DNA of 64,000 bases. Origin: Fibrobacter sp. Lineage in GTDB: Bacteria; Fibrobacterota; Fibrobacteria; Fibrobacterales; Fibrobacteraceae. The notes under the pieces are model-generated. The model was not told the DNA's origin. It did not search any database and was given only the letters and a program-made list of their open reading frames with translations. The stretch lies in contig JAGCGO010000066.1 in assembly GCA_017649565.1 (NCBI GenBank), positions 52,756 through 116,755 on the forward strand. The letters run 5' to 3'. Position numbers and translations under genes: made by a program. Below are positions 45,170 through 54,595 of the stretch, piece by piece (position 1 is the stretch's first letter; each line of letters starts with the position of its first letter).

Positions 45170-45391
45170 ATGAACACCTACACACAAAAATCTGAAACCG
45201 CGCAGCGCGTCGCCAACAGCGCCGCTGCAAACGTCATGGACACCTCGTTGCAAAGCGCAAGCCTGCAACGCAAAGCCGACCTTGCCGACGGAGCGCTCCA
45301 GCGCGCCTCCCTCGAAGAAGAGGAAGAACCCGTCCAAGGTAAGTTTATCCAACGCGAAGCCATCCCCGACGAAGAAGAGGAACTCGCTTAA
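45170..45391 (+). CDS. Leader-only relative of the DUF4157 cargo proteins, 73 aa
   Basis: MNTYTQKSETAQRVANSAA and then LQSASLQRKADLADGALQRA align with the first ~50 residues of the three downstream cargo proteins (for example LQSEGLQRKADMANNAAQRE). It then has EEEEEPVQGKFIQREAIPDE and stops before any DUF4157 core. Acid-rich EEEE segments of this sort commonly precede DUF4157. It could be the truncated front of a lost effector or a free leader peptide. CAGGAG precedes the ATG. The gene lies between two identical 48-bp repeats. Confidence 0.75.
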   Translation: MNTYTQKSETAQRVANSAAANVMDTSLQSASLQRKADLADGALQRASLEEEEEPVQGKFIQREAIPDEEEELA

Positions 45392-45446
45392 GGTCACTGA
45401 GCCCGCCGAAGTGACCCACTCTTTATTGTCATCCCCGCGCCTACAC

Positions 45447-45494
45447 TTTGTCATCCCCGCGACCTGTGCTGAGCTTGCCGAAGCAAGGCGGGGA
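45447..45494. repeat. 48-bp direct repeat, copy 2 (REP-like hairpin)
   Basis: This is the second perfect copy of 45089-45136. A partial copy (TGTCATCCCCGCG) and another hairpin (GGTCACTGAG...AAGTGACC, 45392-45416) lie just before it. Confidence 0.9.
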
Positions 45495-45519
45495 CCTCAC
45501 CTAAACAACGAGGTAACAC

Positions 45520-46872
45520 ATGTCCACCACGTATGCACAAAAACAAGCCCCCGCACAAAAGAAGGATGCTCCCTCCGCATCCTCCGTCCTTGACGCATCT
45601 TTGCAAAGCGAAGGGCTACAAAGAAAGGCCGACATGGCGAATAACGCCGCCCAGCGTGAAGAAGTTCCGCGACCGAACAACACGGGGATGCCAGATAATC
45701 TGAAATCAGGTATTGAAAGCCTCTCAGGATTTTCAATGGATGACGTGCGTGTGCATTATAACAGCAGTAAGCCTGCTACTGTTCAGGCTCTCGCATACAC
45801 GCAGGGGACGGATATTCACGTTGCCCCTGGTCAAGAAAAGCACCTCCCGCACGAAGCATGGCATGTTGCTCAGCAAATGGCTGGCCGCGTATCTCCAACT
45901 ACGAATATTAACGGCATGCCGGTGAATGACAATGCCGCGCTAGAACACGAAGCCGATGTGATGGGGGAGAAGGCTGTGGCGCAACAAAAAAAGGAAAAAA
46001 CAGAATGTGCTCAGTTTGAACGAGAAAGAAAAAACTTTAATGCAATTCAACGAAATAAAAAAACAAAGAAAAAAAATCAAGTTAAAGAGATTATTGCATT
46101 AATAGGAGAAGCATTATTTGAAGGTTTCTTTAAAGAAATGGAAGGCGCATCTACAGAAAAAAAAGAGGCCTATCGCCTCTATATGGATCTTCGTGACAAA
46201 GATGGTGATGACCTTAGTGTTCTTTCTGATATTATAAATCTTGTGTATCCATCTTATCAAGATTCATTTGCAAAAGGTATGCAACAAAATTGTGGGGGAC
46301 ATGCTTATTATCATTTGGTTTTTCCTCAAAAAGCTCTGCAAATATGGACTTCAGTGAAAGAAAAGTGGGAAGAAAATCCCTCGGATTTTCAGTTGGATTC
46401 GTCTGAAGAAGAATATGCTGAAAAAATTGGAAAAATTCACGAAATCATCCGTCTTGCGGATCCTGTAATAAATGGTCCAAATGATCCAAATACTGAAGAT
46501 GTCGAACCAGAAGAAATAAAATATTTTGACAAAGCTCTTATTGCAGGGGCTTCAACCATTCGTTCAAGTGATAATAACAAATTAGTTGATATCTTTATAA
46601 GTAATGTTGTGGAAAAAATAGGATCCGGCTACGGTGTTTTTTTTAGTACCGAAGGTCATTATATGTCTATTGTTAGAGAAAAAAATAAAAAAATCTACTC
46701 TTTTTGTGATCCAGATTTATTTGGAATAAAAACTCTCAATATTGACGATTTGAAAAAATGCTTGTATACGATATCTTTTTACAACAAAGCAGGAAAAACA
46801 GGCGAGAAATACGTTTTGTATTATAAAATAATAAGCTCTTTTAAAAGAAAGGAAATGAGCCGAAGACTATAA
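45520..46872 (+). CDS. DUF4157 eCIS cargo protein 1, putative cysteine protease, 450 aa
   Basis: Residues 1-50 are a leader. Residues ~51-150 are the DUF4157 core with HEAWH at 111-115 (an HExxH motif). An IQR tripeptide is at 176-178. The C-terminal ~270 residues are AT-rich in DNA and unrelated to the other cargoes. There, Cys258 (QQNCGGHAYYHLVF), His380 (STEGHYMSIV) and Asp397 (FCDPDLFG) have the spacing and context of papain-like C58/YopT-type proteases, where an FDPN-like motif follows the His strand. A toxic protease delivered by the particle is inferred. GAGG precedes the ATG. Confidence 0.78.
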   Translation: MSTTYAQKQAPAQKKDAPSASSVLDASLQSEGLQRKADMANNAAQREEVPRPNNTGMPDNLKSGIESLSGFSMDDVRVHYNSSKPATVQALAYTQGTDIHVAPGQEKHLPHEAWHVAQQMAGRVSPTTNINGMPVNDNAALEHEADVMGEKAVAQQKKEKTECAQFERERKNFNAIQRNKKTKKKNQVKEIIALIGEALFEGFFKEMEGASTEKKEAYRLYMDLRDKDGDDLSVLSDIINLVYPSYQDSFAKGMQQNCGGHAYYHLVFPQKALQIWTSVKEKWEENPSDFQLDSSEEEYAEKIGKIHEIIRLADPVINGPNDPNTEDVEPEEIKYFDKALIAGASTIRSSDNNKLVDIFISNVVEKIGSGYGVFFSTEGHYMSIVREKNKKIYSFCDPDLFGIKTLNIDDLKKCLYTISFYNKAGKTGEKYVLYYKIISSFKRKEMSRRL

Positions 46873-47026
46873 ATAGATTGCCCCCCCCCAATCATTATAA
46901 GAATAATCGTTTGAATATCTGTACTCTATATTAAAAAGGTTAATCTGATTAAAAATCATCATTAATAGTGAATTGATTTATTCAAGATTATTGGATTTAT
47001 TTTTTTCCCAAAAATAGAGGAACTTC
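46873..47026. other. AT-rich gap between cargo genes
   Basis: The gap is 154 bp with no gene and a C(10) run near 46881. No terminator is evident. Confidence 0.4.
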
Positions 47027-48943
47027 ATGCTCTCCATCTACTCGAAAAAACAAAATGTTTCTCAAAAGAAGGATGCCTCCTCCGCATTCTCAGTCCTTGA
47101 CGCTTCTTCACAAAACGAAGGACTGCAGAGAAAGGCTGAGATGACGAATAACGCTGCGCATCGCGCGGAAGTTCCGCGGCCGAATAATACAGGGATGCCA
47201 GATAATTTAAAATTCGGTATCGAAAGCCTCTCCGGTTTTTCGATGGATGACGTGCGTGTGCATTACAACAGTAGTAGACCCGCAACGGTTCAGGCTCTTG
47301 CATATACGCAGGGGACAGATATTCATGTTGCCCCTGGCCAAGAAAAACACCTCCCGCACGAAGCATGGCATGTCGCTCAGCAAATGGCTGGCCGCGTTTC
47401 GCCCACTACAAATATTAATGGAATGCCGGTGAATGTTAATGCCGGGTTAGAGCATGAAGCCGATGTAATGGGGGAAAAGGCTGTGCAATGCAAGAAGATC
47501 GAGTATAAAAATATCATTCAAAAAAATTTGCAATGTACTTGTAGTGTAATTCAATGTGGAAAGGAGAAAAAAAAGAAAAAAAATATAGCCGACATTCCCG
47601 CAGCGGCCGCAGCGACGCCATTTGATAGCGGTCGGTTACCGGCCGACATTCCCGCAGCGGCCGCAGCGGCGCCATCTGATAGCGGTCGGTTACCGGCCGA
47701 CATTCCCGCAGCGGCCGCAGCGGCCGCAACGGCATCATTTTGTAGAGTATATGACTTAGCAGAAGAAACTTCTCCATATTATGATCCGGATTGGAGTTAC
47801 CTACCGACTTGGCGTATATTGAAAGATATTCGATGCTTTCAATGCATCAATGAGGATCCTGGTTTTTTTGATGCTTTTAGAGGCAGAAAGATTCCCGATT
47901 TTATAGTTGAACTAAATAATGGACTTGCAATTAACATGAAATGCGTTATAGCGTCATTATTTGAAAAATATATATCAAAAAAATTAACTGATTTTGGCAC
48001 CGAGGATTTCACTAAAGCAAAAAATGATGCTTATACTGCCATTTGTAAACATTTGAAAGTAAGTTCTTTTCCTTTAGAAGATGTAGAAAAAATGGGGGAA
48101 GAGGAACAAGAAACAGTCCTAAAATCAAAAAATCCACGACGAAAACCCAGTCAAACCGCCATAAAATACACAAGATTTATTGCTGACAGGAGAGAAAATC
48201 CAGGAGAAATATCTTTTACGGATGTCACTGATTTAAAAAATCAACTTGTACAAGATTTTTTATTGTGTGATTCATTTGATCAATTATCTCCTCTTATTGG
48301 TCATGTACATCATACCTTTAGTGACTTTTGTTTGGAAAAAAACAGCGATGTTAGTGATGAGGAAGAGATACCTCTTCATACTTTAAAACCATGCCCAACA
48401 GGACCCTTTACATTATATAAAACCTTAAGAATAGAAGCAATAGCAAAACAGCAAAAAAATCCAATAAACGATAGGATTGTAATATATATATTTCCTCTCG
48501 GCACGGTAGGAGGGCATGGAGGAGCATTGGGAACCGCTTTGCATTATTTTAAACAAGCAAGAAATGAAGATTGCCTACTTGTAAAAGTTTCTTTTGACAA
48601 CATGCCAACAGAAGAATGGAATCAGTTTATGATTAAGTTTGATAATGAAGGCGATGATGCAAAATCCGAAACAACATCAGAACTACCTTTAGAAGGTTCT
48701 ACGGGGGAAAATACATATAATCAGTTCAGCTTTAATTTTTCACCGGGCAAAAAATTACGTACCCTCTACATAAAGGAGCAAAAAGCAGGTCGCGCTCGTT
48801 GTGAGGTAATTTATCCTTCAATTCAAAAGAATTCTCGATATAAGTATCAAATATTTGATTTTCTGGGGGGTCAAGAGATTTGGGAAAGCTCTTCTGCATC
48901 ATCCGAAACAACATCAAGCCATCCGTTTCCAAAGAACTCCTGA
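47027..48943 (+). CDS. DUF4157 eCIS cargo protein 2, 638 aa
   Basis: Leader and DUF4157 core are in the same register as cargo 1 (HEAWH at 111-115). VQC, LQC and IQC tripeptides follow at 153-155, 168-170 and 175-177. An Ala-rich linker built from an 18-residue repeat (ADIPAAAAAAPSDSGRLP) separates the core from a ~400-residue C-terminal domain. That domain is AT-rich, has no family I recognise, and includes FPLGTVGGHGGALGTALHYF. It is presumed to be a toxin by architecture alone. AGAGG precedes the ATG. Confidence 0.75.
   Translation: MLSIYSKKQNVSQKKDASSAFSVLDASSQNEGLQRKAEMTNNAAHRAEVPRPNNTGMPDNLKFGIESLSGFSMDDVRVHYNSSRPATVQALAYTQGTDIHVAPGQEKHLPHEAWHVAQQMAGRVSPTTNINGMPVNVNAGLEHEADVMGEKAVQCKKIEYKNIIQKNLQCTCSVIQCGKEKKKKKNIADIPAAAAATPFDSGRLPADIPAAAAAAPSDSGRLPADIPAAAAAAATASFCRVYDLAEETSPYYDPDWSYLPTWRILKDIRCFQCINEDPGFFDAFRGRKIPDFIVELNNGLAINMKCVIASLFEKYISKKLTDFGTEDFTKAKNDAYTAICKHLKVSSFPLEDVEKMGEEEQETVLKSKNPRRKPSQTAIKYTRFIADRRENPGEISFTDVTDLKNQLVQDFLLCDSFDQLSPLIGHVHHTFSDFCLEKNSDVSDEEEIPLHTLKPCPTGPFTLYKTLRIEAIAKQQKNPINDRIVIYIFPLGTVGGHGGALGTALHYFKQARNEDCLLVKVSFDNMPTEEWNQFMIKFDNEGDDAKSETTSELPLEGSTGENTYNQFSFNFSPGKKLRTLYIKEQKAGRARCEVIYPSIQKNSRYKYQIFDFLGGQEIWESSSASSETTSSHPFPKNS
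47588..47730 (+). repeat. 54-bp in-frame tandem repeat in cargo 2
   Basis: Two full copies start at 47588 and 47642, and a partial third copy starts at 47696. Each encodes 18 residues. The repeats are GC-rich inside an AT-rich gene. Confidence 0.92.
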
Positions 48944-49174
48944 AAGAAGCCTCATTCCTAGAAGTCTCAAGAAATTTATGTTTCCTCTTTCTGTCAAATT
49001 TATGGCACTGCGGAATAAATTTTTTAAAGTAAACAGCATCATAGTGAGCAAAATTCTCCATCTACTATGTTTCTTATAATTGATATGAACAAAATTAAAT
49101 TTTCACCATTGTCCTTTGCGAACAAGCTCTTTCATCTTGACTATGGTATATAATCATCTGTTTAAGGGTGCAAT
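48944..49174. other. 231-bp gap upstream of cargo 3
   Basis: No gene is seen. A TATAAT box lies at 49149-49154, 21 bases before the start of cargo 3, without a good -35. It might give cargo 3 its own promoter. Confidence 0.4.
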
Positions 49175-50620
49175 ATGAGTATTACATACGCACAAAAAAA
49201 TAAAAATGCGGTACAGACGAAACGTGAAAGTTCCGTCTCAATTATTGATTCGTCTTCTCAAAGCGAATCTCTCCAGCGTAAGGCCGATATGGCGAACAAC
49301 GCTGCGCAACGTGCTGAAGCTCCACGACCGAATAACACAGGAATGCCGGACAATCTAAAATCCGGTATCGAAAGCCTTTCCGGTTTTTCGATGGATGATG
49401 TGCGCGTGCATTACAACAGCAGTAAGCCTGCAACAGTTCAGGCACTAGCATACACGCAGGGAACAGATATTCATGTTGCGCCTGGTCAAGAAAAACACCT
49501 TCCGCATGAAGCATGGCATGTTGCTCAGCAAATGGCAGGCCGCGTTTCTCCAACCACAAATATCAACGGAATGCCGGTGAATGATAATGCGGGATTGGAA
49601 CGTGAAGCTGATGTGATGGGCGAGATGGCTGTACAGTGTGAATTTGAAAACAAAAATTTATATAAAAAAGATGTAATTGAATCAGGTATTCAATGCCATT
49701 TTCCTAAAAATCAGAAATGGCAAAAAAAACAAATTATTGAAAAAATGACATCGTATTTTAAACTTCATAAAGTTGTTGCAGAAGAAAAAATACCTTCTGT
49801 TGTTGATGCTGCTATAAGTCGTATGGAATGTGATGAGACAACATACACATCGGATAATTGGGAATCTTTTCTTAAAAAAGATGATACTTTAAAGTCTTTG
49901 TTAGCAAAAGACGAAATAGGCGAGAATAATCCTCAAAAAATTGTTAAAGAAGATTTAGAAAAAAAATCTAAATCAGATTCTACTTTTGAACATAAAGATA
50001 AAAAAGTTGAAAAAAATGTTGATTGTGTATGTACTAAACCAGAAGATATTTGGCTTACTGATGTTATATCGGACGTTCCTAGAAAAAAAGCTAAGGATGA
50101 GATTATTTTAAATGGATTTCTTGTACATTCCGATGATGGCCTTTCTTTTGTTGAAAAAGAAAAGAAAGAACGCCCTATTTTAGGATTTGACCCGAAAGGA
50201 CCTGATATTTTATCCAAGTTGAATAATACTGATGAAAAACAAAGACCAACGATGCATCAGTATTATACTGCTTGGATTAATCCTAATGGTGATGAAAGAA
50301 GAATGTATCAATCTTTGATTGAAAACGGTTTCGGACGCCTAAATGGAGTCTGTTTTGATTTTCAAAGTACTTCGGAACCGAATATGTCTAGGGCTTGGTA
50401 TTTTTATATTCCTATGAAGATGAAAAAATTCACGTTGATTAAATCGCCACTCTCAAATTTAAGATCTCCTGTTAAAGTTGCTTTTTATAAATCAGATGAT
50501 GGAATTATATTACAATGTTTTTCAACCACTTCGGAAGTTGATATCTTGTCCCCGATAACAGGTTTGGAAATACATGTTTTTGACAGAAAAGATGGAAAAT
50601 ATGTTGAGGTTTGTAAATGA
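49175..50620 (+). CDS. DUF4157 eCIS cargo protein 3, 481 aa
   Basis: The leader (SITYAQKNK...LQRKADMANNAAQRAE) and DUF4157 core are almost identical to cargo 1, with HEAWH at 111-115. VQC at 153-155 and IQC at 172-174 mark the junction. A Lys/Glu/Asp-rich middle follows, then a C-terminal domain with RPTMHQYYTAWINPNGDERR, NGFGRLNGVCFDFQS and SRAWYFYIPMKMKKFT. I do not recognise this domain. AT-rich composition in the C-terminal half suggests acquisition separate from the core. AAGGG precedes the ATG. Confidence 0.75.
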   Translation: MSITYAQKNKNAVQTKRESSVSIIDSSSQSESLQRKADMANNAAQRAEAPRPNNTGMPDNLKSGIESLSGFSMDDVRVHYNSSKPATVQALAYTQGTDIHVAPGQEKHLPHEAWHVAQQMAGRVSPTTNINGMPVNDNAGLEREADVMGEMAVQCEFENKNLYKKDVIESGIQCHFPKNQKWQKKQIIEKMTSYFKLHKVVAEEKIPSVVDAAISRMECDETTYTSDNWESFLKKDDTLKSLLAKDEIGENNPQKIVKEDLEKKSKSDSTFEHKDKKVEKNVDCVCTKPEDIWLTDVISDVPRKKAKDEIILNGFLVHSDDGLSFVEKEKKERPILGFDPKGPDILSKLNNTDEKQRPTMHQYYTAWINPNGDERRMYQSLIENGFGRLNGVCFDFQSTSEPNMSRAWYFYIPMKMKKFTLIKSPLSNLRSPVKVAFYKSDDGIILQCFSTTSEVDILSPITGLEIHVFDRKDGKYVEVCK

Positions 50621-50635
50621 TTTCCGCCTTTGGTG

Positions 50636-50674
50636 AAAGTGATTAATCACTGATTAAAACTGATTAATCACTTT
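50636..50674. terminator. Perfect 14-bp inverted repeat after the last cargo gene
   Basis: AAAGTGATTAATCA and TGATTAATCACTTT are separated by 11 bases. The stem is AT-rich, ending in CTTTT. It may end the eCIS transcript, or be an operator, since each arm contains the sub-palindrome TGATTAATCA. Confidence 0.55.
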
Positions 50675-50944
50675 TAATCACCTGTCCACTAGAACAAAAT
50701 TGTCGAAATTTGCGCAAAACCGCCAATTTTGCATGTGGCACGGTTTTTGCGAATATTATGGCATGAAAACTTGTGTATTAATCAAAAATTGATTATATTT
50801 AATTATGTTCAGTGTGACGACCTGTGCAACCATTGTTCTGGCATTACTCAAAACTTGGTGGTGACAGATACCATTGTCATATAGCTCTAAATTGGGTGGC
50901 TTGTTGGACATGTAAATCCGGTTCTATAAATATTGAGGAGTATT
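50675..50944. other. 270-bp region upstream of the XRE gene
   Basis: No gene with recognisable features is seen. A short frame contains QCDDLCNHCSGI and could be debris of a small Cys-rich protein, but it has no good start. GAGGAG at 50935-50940 is the ribosome site of the XRE gene. Confidence 0.4.
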
Positions 50945-51310
50945 ATGTTGGCAGTCGTGAAAAAGCCCCGTATTGAAATTAGGGCTAAACATATCCCTGC
51001 TCCGCTTGTTCGTTTTTTAAGGGATACTTACAAGCCGGAGAATGTTGTTGTTAGTGATGGTAAGGATTCTGTACCTGTCGAAAAGTCGGAGTGGTTTAAT
51101 TCCTTAAAAACGACTCCCGCAGAAATGATTGTTGCGAATAGAGATTTGCGAAACTGGTCGCAGGTAAAGCTTGCCGAAAAGCTTGGAATACCAGTGCAAA
51201 ATTTATGTGCAATGGAAAACGGTCGTCGAGTTGTGTCTCGCAAGATGGCCGTGAAATTGGGCGAAATTTTTGGCACCGATCCAGCGGCATTCTTTGATTT
51301 TGGAAAGTAA
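50945..51310 (+). CDS. XRE-family HTH transcriptional regulator, 121 aa
   Basis: The C-terminal ~55 residues form a Cro/CI-type HTH: RDLRNWSQVKLAEKLGIPVQ, then NLCAMENGRRVVSRKMAVKL. The N-terminal half (HIPAPLVRFLRDTYKPENVV) is a small separate domain. Such proteins act as antitoxins or as local repressors. It sits between the eCIS cargo bank and an hsdM fragment, so it might control the island or belong to decayed defence DNA. GAGGAG is immediately upstream of the ATG at 50945. Confidence 0.85.
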   Translation: MLAVVKKPRIEIRAKHIPAPLVRFLRDTYKPENVVVSDGKDSVPVEKSEWFNSLKTTPAEMIVANRDLRNWSQVKLAEKLGIPVQNLCAMENGRRVVSRKMAVKLGEIFGTDPAAFFDFGK

Positions 51311-51430
51311 CAACATTAAAGAATTCGCGGACAATGTCAACGCGAAGTTAACGCGCTATAGCTTTCTTCATTTCGCCCTATTTTTTTCTACATTACTCCG
51401 TATATCCTTGAACATTAGGACCTTTACATA

Positions 51431-51625
51431 ATTACTGGCGAAATCAAGAACCGCATAGACTCCATCTGGGACACGTTCTAGACGGGCGGTATTACGAACT
51501 CCATCACGATTCTGGAGCAGATGACCTACCTGTTCTTCATGAAGATGCTGGACGATAGCCAGAGCGCGAAGGAGGCGAACGCGAACATCATGGGCGTTCC
51601 GCTCAAGGCCACGTCATCCGCATGA
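51431..51625 (+). pseudogene. hsdM fragment (type I restriction-modification methylase N-terminus)
   Basis: In one frame the DNA reads ITGEIKNRIDSIWDTF, stop (TAG at 51479-51481), then TGGITNSITILEQMTYLFFM, KMLDDSQSAKEANANIMG. This is the N-terminal helical domain of HsdM; the stop replaces a residue that is normally Trp (TTG/TGG context) and the frame ends at 51625, long before the methyltransferase domain. It is therefore a decayed remnant. No hsdS or hsdR is present. Confidence 0.82.
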
Positions 51626-51704
51626 TGATCGCTGTTATCTCTCTTTTTTATTTGGCAAGGCTTACGTATTTGAAAAAAACTACAAGAATTCTTTCCAATC
51701 CTAA

Positions 51705-54493
<2,789 letters not shown>

Positions 54494-54520
54494 TCTGCTT
54501 TTCGCAAGGCTTCCGTTTAC

Positions 54521-54551
54521 AAGGGCAACCACTTTTGTTGCCCTTTTTTGG
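54521..54551 (+). terminator. Rho-independent terminator
   Basis: AAGGGCAAC / GTTGCCCTT, a 9-bp stem with a 7-base loop, is followed by TTTT. Confidence 0.9.
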
Positions 54552-54595
54552 CTTTTTTTGCACGATTTGGCTATATTCCTTAACGAGGTTAAGCG

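Noticed and set aside
47588..47730. CRISPR-like array
   Set aside because: The 54-bp units are directly abutting with no unique spacers and are in frame inside a protein.
50750..50890. A small Cys-rich peptide (QCDDLCNHCSGI) as a toxin partner for the XRE gene
   Set aside because: There is no convincing start or ribosome site and the frame is very short; it is only noted as possible debris.
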